Origin: Erythrobacter donghaensis
GTDB lineage: Bacteria > Pseudomonadota > Alphaproteobacteria > Sphingomonadales > Sphingomonadaceae
Assembly (NCBI RefSeq): GCF_001557325.1
Contig: NZ_LSJS01000051.1
Location: forward strand, 1-62,759
Reading direction: 5' to 3'
DNA: 62,759 nt
Shown piece after piece: positions 53,694 to 61,635 of the stretch (positions within the stretch are counted from its first letter, which is position 1; every line of letters starts with the position of its first letter). Both the position numbers and the translations under genes were made by a program. The notes under the pieces were generated by a model that saw nothing but the letters and a program-made list of their open reading frames with translations, did no database searches and was not told the origin of the DNA.

Positions 53694-56362
53694 GCGTTCT
53701 TGAGCGCCGCTTGCGCTGCTGCGAGCCGCGCGATCGGCACGCGGTAAGGCGAGGCGCTGACGTAATCGAGCCCAACGCTCTCGCAGAAGGCGATGCTCGC
53801 CGGGTCGCCGCCATGCTCGCCGCAGATGCCGAGCTTGATGTCGGACCGGGTCTTGCGCCCGCGCTCCGCCGCCAGTTCGACCAGCTGGCCGACGCCTTCG
53901 ATGTCCAAGCTGACGAAGGGATCGCGCGGGAAGATGCCCTTGTCGACATAGACGCTGAGGAACCGCGCCGCATCGTCGCGGCTGACGCCCAGCGTGGTCT
54001 GGGTCAGGTCATTGGTGCCGAAGCTGAAGAACGCGCCCTCCTCGGCGATCTCGCCCGCCATCAGCGCGGCGCGCGGGAGTTCGATCATCGTGCCGACGAG
54101 GTAGTCGACCCGCGTGCCGGTCTCGGCGAACACGGCCTCAGCCTCCTTGTCGACCAGCGCCTTCAGGATCGCAAGCTCGCGCTTGGTCGCCACCAGCGGG
54201 ATCATGATCTCGGGCAGCGGCGCCTCGCCGCTCGCGAGCTTGACCGCGCACACCGCTTCGAAGATCGCGCGTGCCTGCATGGCGTAGATCTCGGGGAAGG
54301 TGATCCCGAGGCGGCAGCCGCGGTGGCCGAGCATCGGGTTGAATTCGTGAAGTTCGCCCGCGCGGCGCTTCAGGTGATCGACACCGAGGCCGGTCGCGTC
54401 GGCCAGCTCGGCGAACTCCTCCTCGGCGTGCGGCAGGAACTCGTGGAGCGGCGGATCGAGCAGGCGGATCGTGCAGGGCAGCCCCGCCATCACCTCGAAG
54501 ATCGCGGTGAAATCGGCGCGCTGCTCGGGCAGCAGCTTCTCCAGCGCGCGGCGACGACCGGCCTCGTCCTCGGCGAGAATCATCTGGCGGACCAGCGAGA
54601 TGCGCGAGGCTTCGAAGAACATGTGTTCGGTGCGGCAGAGCCCGATCCCTTCCGCCCCGAACTGGCGCGCCATGCGGCAGTCGTCGGGCGTCTCGGCATT
54701 GGTGCGCACCTTCATCCGGCGCAGCTTGTCGGCCCAGACCATCAGCGTCCCGAAGTCGCCCGCCAGCTCCGGCTCGACCGTGGGCACGATGCCGAGCATC
54801 ACCTGCCCCGTCGCCCCGTCGAGCGTGATGGCATCGCCCTCCTTCAGCTCGGTCGTTCCGATCCGCAGCGAGCGCGACGCGCGGTCGATCGACACCGCCC
54901 CGGCCCCGGAGACACACGGCCGCCCCATCCCGCGCGCGACCACCGCCGCATGGCTCGTCATCCCGCCGCGCGCGGTGAGGATGCCTTGGGCCGCGTGCAT
55001 CCCGTGAATGTCCTCGGGCGAGGTCTCCACCCGCACCAGGATCACCTTCTCGCCGCGGCCCGCCCATTGCTCGGCGGTGTCGGCATCGAGCACGATCCGC
55101 CCCGCCGCCGCGCCCGGCGACGCGGGCAGGCCTGTGGTCAGCACATGCCGCTCGGCATCGGGATCGAGCGTGGGGTGGAGCAACTGATCGAGCGCCATCG
55201 GATCGACCCGCCGCACCGCCTCGCGCTCCTCGATCAGGCCCTCGGCGACCATGTCGACCGCCATCTTGAGCGCGGCCTTCGCGGTGCGCTTGCCCGAGCG
55301 CGTCTGGAGCATCCACAGCTTGCCGCGTTCCACCGTGAATTCAATGTCCTGCATGTCCTTGTAGTGAAGTTCCAGCAGGTCGAACACGCGGGCGAGCTCG
55401 GCGTAGGCCTCGGGCAGCGCCTCTTCCATCGAGAGCGGCTTGGCCCCCGCCGCCTCGCGCGCGGCCTTGGTGAGGTATTGCGGCGTGCGGATGCCGGCGA
55501 CCACGTCCTCGCCTTGCGCGTTGATCAGGTACTCGCCGTAGTAGGCCCGCTCGCCGGTCGCGGGGTCGCGGGTGAAGGCGACGCCGGTGGCGCTGGTCTC
55601 GCCCATGTTGCCGAACACCATCGCCTGCACGTTCACCGCCGTGCCCCAGTCGGCGGGGATGTCGTTCAAGCGCCGGTAGACCTTGGCGCGGTCGCTGTCC
55701 CAGCTGTCAAACACCGCGCGGATCGCGCCCCACAGCTGCTCGTTCACATCCTGCGGGAAGTCGCGGCCGAGCTCCTCGGCGACGATCCCCTTGTATTCGC
55801 TCACGAGCGCCTGCCAGTCTTCAGCCGCCATCTCGGTGTCGTTATAAAAACCCTTGTCTTCCTTGGCGATTTCCAAGGCCTCTTCGAACAGGCCGTGGTC
55901 GATCCCGAGTACCACGTCCGAGTACATCTGGATGAACCGCCGGTAAGAGTCCCAGGCGAACCGCGCGTCCCCGCTCGACGCCGCCAGCCCCTCCACGGTC
56001 GCGTCGTTCAGCCCGAGGTTGAGCACCGTGTCCATCATCCCCGGCATCGACACCCGCGCGCCCGAACGGACCGAGACCAGCAGCGGATCGCCCGCGTCGC
56101 CAAACCGCTTGCCCACGGCCTGTTCGACATGGGCGAGCGCGGCGGCGACTTCACTTCGCAAGCCTTCCGAGAAATCGGCCCCATCCCGCAGATAGGTAAC
56201 GCATTCCTCGGTGGTGATGGTGAAGCCCGGGGGCACCGGCAGGCCGATGCTCGCCATCTCGGCAAGGTTCGCGCCCTTGCCCCCGGTGACGGTCTTGTCC
56301 TTCTGGCGCGGGTCGGAGTGGTCGGCATTGCCTCCGAAAACATAGACCGTCTTCAATGTCAT
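53690..56362 (-). CDS. ppdK: Pyruvate, phosphate dikinase
   Basis: 890-residue enzyme interconverting pyruvate + ATP + Pi and PEP + AMP + PPi. The order is nucleotide-binding domain (KTVTGGKGANLAEMASIGLP near residue 25), swivelling phosphohistidine domain with the catalytic histidine about residue 468 in GGMTSHAAVVARGMG, and PEP/pyruvate TIM barrel ending in the catalytic cysteine region GICGEHGGDP near residue 845. Length is normal. It lies 120 bp downstream of glyS on the same strand, a neighbourhood common in alphaproteobacteria, and supports gluconeogenic PEP formation. Confidence 0.97.
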   Translation of the reverse strand: MTLKTVYVFGGNADHSDPRQKDKTVTGGKGANLAEMASIGLPVPPGFTITTEECVTYLRDGADFSEGLRSEVAAALAHVEQAVGKRFGDAGDPLLVSVRSGARVSMPGMMDTVLNLGLNDATVEGLAASSGDARFAWDSYRRFIQMYSDVVLGIDHGLFEEALEIAKEDKGFYNDTEMAAEDWQALVSEYKGIVAEELGRDFPQDVNEQLWGAIRAVFDSWDSDRAKVYRRLNDIPADWGTAVNVQAMVFGNMGETSATGVAFTRDPATGERAYYGEYLINAQGEDVVAGIRTPQYLTKAAREAAGAKPLSMEEALPEAYAELARVFDLLELHYKDMQDIEFTVERGKLWMLQTRSGKRTAKAALKMAVDMVAEGLIEEREAVRRVDPMALDQLLHPTLDPDAERHVLTTGLPASPGAAAGRIVLDADTAEQWAGRGEKVILVRVETSPEDIHGMHAAQGILTARGGMTSHAAVVARGMGRPCVSGAGAVSIDRASRSLRIGTTELKEGDAITLDGATGQVMLGIVPTVEPELAGDFGTLMVWADKLRRMKVRTNAETPDDCRMARQFGAEGIGLCRTEHMFFEASRISLVRQMILAEDEAGRRRALEKLLPEQRADFTAIFEVMAGLPCTIRLLDPPLHEFLPHAEEEFAELADATGLGVDHLKRRAGELHEFNPMLGHRGCRLGITFPEIYAMQARAIFEAVCAVKLASGEAPLPEIMIPLVATKRELAILKALVDKEAEAVFAETGTRVDYLVGTMIELPRAALMAGEIAEEGAFFSFGTNDLTQTTLGVSRDDAARFLSVYVDKGIFPRDPFVSLDIEGVGQLVELAAERGRKTRSDIKLGICGEHGGDPASIAFCESVGLDYVSASPYRVPIARLAAAQAALKNA

Positions 56363-56482
56363 GGCTCTTCCCGGGTCAGGCGTTGGGCGGACAAAGCGGA
56401 CAGCGTGTCCGCCTCGAATTACATATCAACCCCCTGACTATCCTGACTTTTGCAAAGCGGACGGACAGGGTATCGGGGGCTT

Positions 56483-58978
56483 TCATCCCTCGATCCGGCT
56501 GAAATCGGCGACGCGGTGGACCGCATCGCGGAACCGCGCGAGCAGGGCGAGGCGCGCGGCGCGCTTGCTCGCGTCGGGGTCGTTGACGGTCACCTCTTCA
56601 AAGAACCGGTCGATGGGAGCGCGCAAGGTGGCGAGCGCAGCCATGGCATCGGCGAACTTCTCGGCCTCGACCGCGGCGGCAGCGCGCGGGGCGGCGGCAT
56701 CGAGCGCGTCGATCAGCGCCTTCTCCGCTTCTTCGGGCGTGTAGGAAAGCGCTGAATTGTCGCGGGCCTCTTCGGCGAGGATATCGCCCACGTCGGGATC
56801 GTCGACCAGCGCCAGCGGGTCTTCCTCGCCGGTGTCGGGGATGCCGTCGTTGTTTTCCTTGAGGCTGGCGAGCACTTGCGGATCGGGCGTGCCGGTCGGG
56901 CCTTCGTACCCCTCCTTCTTGAGGATATTCGCCGCGCGCTTGTAGCCGGCGAGGAGGTTGGTGCCGTCCTCGGTGGTGACGAAGGCTTGCAGCGCATGGA
57001 CGCGGGCGAGCAGGCGGACGAGATCGTCCTCCCCACCGAGCGCAAAGACCGCGTCGATCAGGTCGTGGCGGACGCCGGCCTCGCGCTGCTGGACTTTGAG
57101 GCGGTCGATGATGAAGGGTACAAAATCAGGGCCATTCTCCCCGACATTCGCACCGAAGCGCATCATCAAGCTTATCGTATTTCGACCGGCTTCGTTCATC
57201 CGCAAACGTGTCACCAGACTGTCGAGATAAGCCCCATGATCCTCATGGTCAGGCGGCAGCATGAAGGCCGAAAGGATTTCAACGATATCCTTCTGCGAAG
57301 CCTTCAGTTGATCGACATACTTAGCGACCTCAGGATCGGCGTTGCATGCACTCTCCAGAAAGGTCTCGAGCCAAATCTCAACGCACTTATTGAGAACTGC
57401 GCGCGTCGAGAAACGAAGGGAATTAGAAGTCTGAAGTCTGCTTATTGCTAGCGCGGCACGCCGCTGGGCGAACGGATCTTTCGATCCGGTTGGGCGCTCA
57501 ACACCACAAAAGAATCCTATGAGCGTATCCAGCTTGTCCGCCAGCGACACCGCCACCGTCACCGGAGCCGTGGGCACATCGTCGCCCTGCCCGACCGGCT
57601 TGTAGTGATCGCGGATCGCCTCGGCGACCTCCTGCGGCAGGCCTTCCTTCGCGGCATAGTAGCCGCCCATCAAGCCCTGCAATTCGGGGAACTCGCCGAC
57701 CATCTCGGTGACGAGATCGGCCTTGCACAACCGCGCGGCCTGTTCGGCGAGGTCGGCGAGCGCTGCCACCTCACTGTCATTCCCGCGAACGCGGGAACCC
57801 AGGGTGTCCTGTTGCTCCGCCCCGCTCTGGGTCCCCGCTTTCGCGGGGATGACAATCTGTTCTTCCACCAGCCACCGCGCAAGCTTCGCCACCCGCTCGA
57901 CCTTGTCGGCGAGGGTGCCGAGCTTCTCGTGGAAGGTGATCCGCGACAGCTTCTTGGCGTGCTCGGCGAGCGGGGTCTTCTGGTCCTGCTCCCAGAAGAA
58001 GCGCGCATCCGAAAACCGCGCGGCGAGGACCTTGCGGTTGCCGTCAACCACCACGGCAGGGTCGATGGGATCGATATTGGCGGTGCAGACGAAGGCGTTG
58101 GCGAGCTTGCCCTGCGCGTCCTCGCACACGAAATACTTCTGGTTCACCCGTGCGGTGAGCTGGATGACCTCTGGCGGCACGTCGAGGAAGGCCTCGTCGA
58201 AGCGGCCGAGCAGCGGGACGGGGTATTCGGTGAGGCCCGCGTTCTGGATCACAAGGCCCTCGTCGGCGACCAGATTGAGGCCCGCAGCCGCGGCGACCTC
58301 TTCTGCATCCTTCCGGATCAGCGCCTCGCGCTTGGTGTGCTCAACGATCACGCGGGAGTCGAGCAATTGGCCTGCGTAGGTATGCGCGCTTTCGATCGCG
58401 ATCGGGCCAGAGTGATGGAAGCGGTGCCCCATCGTCTCGCGCCCCGAACGGATGCCGCCCACCTCGACGTCGATCACCGCGCCATCGAGGAGCGCGACGA
58501 TGCCCGAGAGCGGGCGCACCCAGCGCAAGCTGTCGGTGCTGATCGAGGCCGCGCCCCAGCGCATCGACTTGGGCCACGAAAAATCGCGGATGATCGCCGG
58601 GATCGCCGCTGCCTGCACCTCGGCCATCGGGCGGCCGGGCGTGTTGACGACAGCGAACCACGTCATCCGGCCCTTGACGTCACGCAGTTCGAGCTGGTCG
58701 CGGGTCACGCCGTTCTTCTTGCAGAAGCCGTCGATCGCGGCGTCCGGCGCGCCTTCGGGCGGGCCCTTGGCTTCCTCGCTCACCGCCTCGGTGGCGAGCG
58801 GCAGGCCCCGCGCGATCAGCGCGAGGCGGCGCGGCGTGGACCACACCTGAAGCGCGCCCGGCGTGACCCCGGCGGCCTCAAGCTCGCGGCGGAACAGTTT
58901 CTCCAGTTCCGCGCGCGCCCCGGCCTGCATCCGGGCAGGGATTTCCTCGCAGCGCAGTTCGAGCAGGAAGTCGGCCAT
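56483..58978 (-). CDS. glyS: Glycyl-tRNA synthetase beta subunit, enlarged and patchy
   Basis: 831 residues, longer than I expect (roughly 690-750) for this subunit. It starts [17 protein letters not shown] and shows WPKSMRWGA, MGHRFHHSGP and the HD-like ARLCKADLVTEMVGEFPELQG. Three additions stand out: residues about 375-402, encoded by a palindromic repeat; residues about 510-619 in a low-GC patch; and an acidic stretch about 690-742 (EEDPLALVDDPDVGDIL). The frame stays open throughout, so the subunit is probably functional. The beta subunit binds tRNA-Gly and supports glyQ; the start overlaps the glyQ stop by 1 base. Confidence 0.94.
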   Translation of the reverse strand: MADFLLELRCEEIPARMQAGARAELEKLFRRELEAAGVTPGALQVWSTPRRLALIARGLPLATEAVSEEAKGPPEGAPDAAIDGFCKKNGVTRDQLELRDVKGRMTWFAVVNTPGRPMAEVQAAAIPAIIRDFSWPKSMRWGAASISTDSLRWVRPLSGIVALLDGAVIDVEVGGIRSGRETMGHRFHHSGPIAIESAHTYAGQLLDSRVIVEHTKREALIRKDAEEVAAAAGLNLVADEGLVIQNAGLTEYPVPLLGRFDEAFLDVPPEVIQLTARVNQKYFVCEDAQGKLANAFVCTANIDPIDPAVVVDGNRKVLAARFSDARFFWEQDQKTPLAEHAKKLSRITFHEKLGTLADKVERVAKLARWLVEEQIVIPAKAGTQSGAEQQDTLGSRVRGNDSEVAALADLAEQAARLCKADLVTEMVGEFPELQGLMGGYYAAKEGLPQEVAEAIRDHYKPVGQGDDVPTAPVTVAVSLADKLDTLIGFFCGVERPTGSKDPFAQRRAALAISRLQTSNSLRFSTRAVLNKCVEIWLETFLESACNADPEVAKYVDQLKASQKDIVEILSAFMLPPDHEDHGAYLDSLVTRLRMNEAGRNTISLMMRFGANVGENGPDFVPFIIDRLKVQQREAGVRHDLIDAVFALGGEDDLVRLLARVHALQAFVTTEDGTNLLAGYKRAANILKKEGYEGPTGTPDPQVLASLKENNDGIPDTGEEDPLALVDDPDVGDILAEEARDNSALSYTPEEAEKALIDALDAAAPRAAAAVEAEKFADAMAALATLRAPIDRFFEEVTVNDPDASKRAARLALLARFRDAVHRVADFSRIEG
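57121..57450 (-). other. Low-GC patch inside glyS
   Basis: My count gives 167 G+C of 330 bases (51%), against 45 of 60 (75%) for the adjacent block 57541-57600. Codons such as ATA, AGA, CTT and TCT appear that are rare elsewhere in the window. It encodes roughly residues 510-619, between the conserved DPFAQRRAAL and DRLKVQQREAGVRHDLIDAV segments. Foreign origin or relaxed constraint are both possible. Confidence 0.7.
57775..57854. repeat. 80-bp palindromic repeat inserted in-frame in glyS
   Basis: The arms TGTCATTCCCGCGAACGCGG... and its mirror (ending CGCGGGGATGACA) match at 25 of 28 positions, and each arm is itself a short hairpin. This is the widespread proteobacterial element that, when translated, reads VIPAKAGTQ...SRVRGND, exactly as seen in the glyS protein at about residues 375-402. 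Confidence 0.85.
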
Positions 58979-59910
58979 CAGCCGAGACTCCACCCGGGAT
59001 ATTTCGCCTGCCATTCGGGCGTCATCTTCTCCGCATAGGCCTCGCACGAGGAGCGCGCCAAGTCGCGGACGCGGCCCATGTAGCTGGCGCGTTCCTGCAC
59101 CGAGATCACGCCGCGCGCCTGAAGCAGATTGAACACGTGGCTCGCCTCGACCGCCTGCTCGTAGGCGGCGATGGGCACGCCTGCGGAAAGCGCATTGCGG
59201 CACTCCGCCTCGGCCTTGGCGAAGAGGTCGAACAGCGCGTCGGTGTTGGCGACCTCGAAGTTCCACTTGGACATCTGGCGTTCGTTCTCGAGGAACACCT
59301 CGCCGTAGCTCACCCCGGCGGAGTTGAATGCGAGGTCATAGACGTTGTCGACGCCCTGGATGTACATCGCGAGGCGCTCGAGCCCGTAGGTCAGCTCGCC
59401 CGCGACCGGCTTGCAGTCGAAGCCGCCCATCTGCTGGAAATAGGTGAACTGGGTGACCTCCATCCCGTCGCACCACACTTCCCACCCGAGGCCCCATGCG
59501 CCGAGCGTCGGGCTCTCCCAGTCGTCCTCGACGAAGCGGATGTCGTGCGCCAGCGGATCGATGCCGATCGCGGCGAGGCTTTTCAGGTAAAGCTCCTGAA
59601 TGTTGGCCGGCGAGGGCTTCAGGATCACCTGATACTGGTAATAGTGCTGCAGCCGGTTGGGGTTCTCGCCGTAGCGCCCATCGGTCGGCCGGCGGCAGGG
59701 CTGGACGAAGGCGGCGTTCCACGGCTCGGGCCCCAAGGCACGCAAGGTGGTCGCGGTGTGGAAGGTGCCCGCGCCCATGCGCATGTCATAGGGCTGGAGA
59801 ATGACGCAGCCCGCCTCGTGGCTCCAGAAGTCGTGGAGCGTGAGGATCATGTCCTGAAACGAGCGCGCGGGATCGCGCTGCGGGGGCGTGAAAAAGGGCT
59901 GGACGCTCAT
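58978..59910 (-). CDS. glyQ: Glycyl-tRNA synthetase alpha subunit
   Basis: 310-residue catalytic alpha subunit of the tetrameric alpha2beta2 class II enzyme. Conserved segments are [73 protein letters not shown] in parts ([34 protein letters not shown]) and [20 protein letters not shown]. Length is normal. It precedes glyS, with TGATG overlap of stop and start. Confidence 0.97.
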   Translation of the reverse strand: MSVQPFFTPPQRDPARSFQDMILTLHDFWSHEAGCVILQPYDMRMGAGTFHTATTLRALGPEPWNAAFVQPCRRPTDGRYGENPNRLQHYYQYQVILKPSPANIQELYLKSLAAIGIDPLAHDIRFVEDDWESPTLGAWGLGWEVWCDGMEVTQFTYFQQMGGFDCKPVAGELTYGLERLAMYIQGVDNVYDLAFNSAGVSYGEVFLENERQMSKWNFEVANTDALFDLFAKAEAECRNALSAGVPIAAYEQAVEASHVFNLLQARGVISVQERASYMGRVRDLARSSCEAYAEKMTPEWQAKYPGWSLG

Positions 59911-60031
59911 GGCGGCTCGCCATGGCCGAACGCCTGCAAAGCGTCAATGCCGCGCCGCAGCATGACGCGGGCGAATGGGCTGCGCGGATCGCGATTTTGC
60001 CCCGGTGCGCCGACGGATGCCAATTCCGGTA

Positions 60032-60129
60032 GTCACGCAGATACGACACAAAGTCAGGTCATCTTGACATGGTCAGCGAATCGCGACATATAGTCAGCAT
60101 TACCTGACACGAAGTCGGGTTGACCTGAC
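60032..60129. promoter_or_regulatory. Array of five phased GTC-N10-GAC operator-like units
   Basis: Five 16-bp units begin at 60032, 60053, 60072, 60093 and 60114: GTCACGCAGATACGAC, GTCAGGTCATCTTGAC, GTCAGCGAATCGCGAC, GTCAGCATTACCTGAC and GTCGGGTTGACCTGAC. Spacing is 21, 19, 21 and 21 bp, i.e. two helical turns, so all lie on one DNA face. The array spans the promoter and ends 11 bp before the first ORF of the XRE operon. Cooperative autoregulation by the XRE protein encoded next is the likely use. Confidence 0.7.
60064..60094 (+). promoter_or_regulatory. Likely sigma-70 promoter of the XRE operon
   Basis: A perfect TTGACA (60064-60069) is followed by CATATAGT, giving a -10 of CATATA (17-bp spacer) or TATAGT (60089-60094, 19-bp spacer). 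It is embedded in the second and third operator-like units, so a bound regulator would block RNA polymerase. Confidence 0.55.
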
Positions 60130-60140
60130 GGAGAATTCGG

Positions 60141-60260
60141 ATGACCAACCTGCAGAAAAGCGTCTGCGTGAAGCAATGGCAGCTGTTCGTCATGCTCGGC
60201 ATGAGCGGTTTTGCCGTGGGCAACATCCTCGCCAAGCTGTCCAGCGCCCTCGGGATCTGA
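60141..60260 (+). CDS. 39-residue hydrophobic small protein
   Basis: ATG at 60141 with GGAG 8 bases before it; the stop is at 60258-60260, just 3 bp before the XRE gene. The sequence has a polar start (MTNLQKSVCVKQW) and one hydrophobic segment (QLFVMLGMSGFAVGNILAKL), so it could insert in the membrane. It is the first ORF behind the operator array. No family is recognised; it may be a leader peptide that couples translation of the regulator or a small membrane protein acting with the downstream ones. Confidence 0.55.
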   Translation: MTNLQKSVCVKQWQLFVMLGMSGFAVGNILAKLSSALGI

Positions 60261-60263
60261 CCA

Positions 60264-60458
60264 GTGAAGAACCGCCTCAAGGTGCTGCGCGCCGAGCGTG
60301 ACTGGAGCCAGGCGGAGCTCGCCGGGCGGCTCGATGTCTCGCGCCAGGCGGTCAACGCCATCGAGACCGGGAAGCACGACCCCTCCCTCCCCCTCGCCTT
60401 CCGCATCGCGCGGCTGTTCGACATGAAGATCGAGGAGATTTTCGATGATGAAATCTGA
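60264..60458 (+). CDS. Small XRE-family HTH regulator
   Basis: 64-residue protein from a GTG at 60264, almost entirely one helix-turn-helix domain: KNRLKVLRAERDWSQAELA, then VSRQAVNAIETGKHDPSLPL. The C-terminus RIARLFDMKIEEIFDDEI is the usual end of this compact YozG-like group. These regulators typically sit beside membrane-protein genes and repress their own operon. The five dyads upstream are candidate operators. The gene overlaps the next one by 14 bp. Confidence 0.9.
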   Translation: MKNRLKVLRAERDWSQAELAGRLDVSRQAVNAIETGKHDPSLPLAFRIARLFDMKIEEIFDDEI

Positions 60459-61077
60459 CGACATCGACACCGGCGAAGGCACCTCGACCACCGGGCGCCA
60501 GATTCTGGCGCAGGCGCTGATCTATGTCGGTGTTGCCTGCCTGGGCGGCGGGACGGCGGCGGGTGTGGGTATCGGGCTCGAGAAAGGTGTCGATCTCAAG
60601 CTGGTGCTGGTGACAGGCGGCTTCGTGCTCGCCGGGATCGCGGCCCTCGCGGGAGGGCTGAAGATCGGCGACTTCGACCCGCCCGGCTTCAAGACCAAGG
60701 CCGGCCGCTCGCAGCTGATCCTGCTCGGCTCGCTCATCATGGGCATATTGCTCGGGATCTATATCGTGATCACCGGAGCGCTTGCCGAGCTTCATGGCGG
60801 CACTTTCACCCCTAGCCTGGGCGAAGCGATCGTCGGCTTCCTGATTCTCGCCGGGATGCTGGTAATCGGCCTGATCTGGCAGCAGCAAATCGACGAGCAC
60901 GAGTTCGCCTCTGCCAAGTCCGCGGCCTATTGGAGCCTGTCGACCTATTTCTACCTCTATCCCGCCTGGTGGTTGGGGGCCGCAAGTGGACTGTTTCCCG
61001 CTGTCCATGACGGCGCGCTGTTCCTGGCCGTGTCGGCAGTCTTCGCCGTCGTGTGGCTCGTGAAGCGCGCGGGCTAG
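60445..61077 (+). CDS. Membrane protein of the XRE operon (unknown function)
   Basis: 210 residues with about six hydrophobic segments, for example ALIYVGVACLGGGTAAGVGI, LVLVTGGFVLAGIAALAGGL, LILLGSLIMGILLGIYIVI and AIVGFLILAGMLVIGLIW. The soluble loops are acidic (QQQIDEHEFASAKSAAYWS). It overlaps the regulator gene by 14 bp and so is translationally coupled. No family with known function is recognised, though DUF2178-like integral proteins accompany such regulators in other bacteria. Confidence 0.75.
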   Translation: MMKSDDIDTGEGTSTTGRQILAQALIYVGVACLGGGTAAGVGIGLEKGVDLKLVLVTGGFVLAGIAALAGGLKIGDFDPPGFKTKAGRSQLILLGSLIMGILLGIYIVITGALAELHGGTFTPSLGEAIVGFLILAGMLVIGLIWQQQIDEHEFASAKSAAYWSLSTYFYLYPAWWLGAASGLFPAVHDGALFLAVSAVFAVVWLVKRAG

Positions 61078-61112
61078 CCATGTTTACCCTTGCACGAAGG
61101 ACGACGGCGACC

Positions 61113-61553
61113 ATGACCGAAACGCAATCCCCAGGCGAAGCCCGCACCCGCCAGCGCCAGCGGCGCCAGATGCTCTACCTCGGCCTTGCCGGCGTGATCA
61201 GCGGCGTGATCGGGCTTGCCACCGGCTTCTTCGATCAGGGCGACGGCAGCCTGTTCGCCGGCGACTGGGCGGGCCTCAAGCTGCCCCCGGTGCTCGCCCT
61301 GTTCCTGGTCGCGCTCCTGATCGGCGGTTTCGTGGCGCTCCCCCTGTGGGGCTTCCGCATGATCGACGACTACAAGCGCGAACAGAATTTCATCGGCTTC
61401 ACCGGCGGTTGCTTGTCGGTTCTGGCCGGCTACCCGATCTGGGCGGTGCTCCATGCCGGCGGCTTCGTGCCCCCGCCCCACGCCTTCGGGATCTTCGCGA
61501 TCGCCTACGTCTCGATGATCCTGTCCTTCCTTTATGCCCGCTGGCGGCTCTGA
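61113..61553 (+). CDS. Second small membrane protein of the XRE operon
   Basis: 146 residues from the ATG at 61113; an ATG at 61080, 2 bp after the upstream stop, would add 11 residues. A basic N-terminus (RTRQRQRRQMLY) is followed by four hydrophobic segments: LGLAGVISGVIGLATGFF, PVLALFLVALLIGGFVALPL, CLSVLAGYPIWAVL and AFGIFAIAYVSMILSFLY. It is probably the last gene of the operon. Function is unknown. Confidence 0.72.
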   Translation: MTETQSPGEARTRQRQRRQMLYLGLAGVISGVIGLATGFFDQGDGSLFAGDWAGLKLPPVLALFLVALLIGGFVALPLWGFRMIDDYKREQNFIGFTGGCLSVLAGYPIWAVLHAGGFVPPPHAFGIFAIAYVSMILSFLYARWRL

Positions 61554-61635
61554 CCCTCCCCGCGTCATGCCAGCATGCTTGTTTGCCTGAAGTAACTTCC
61601 TCACAACCAACACCTGACCGAAAGGAACCACCGAC

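Noticed and set aside
53711..56437. Open frame of 908 codons antisense to ppdK
   Set aside because: It is a shadow of ppdK caused by GC-rich third positions; the composition is Arg/His-rich and no domain is visible.
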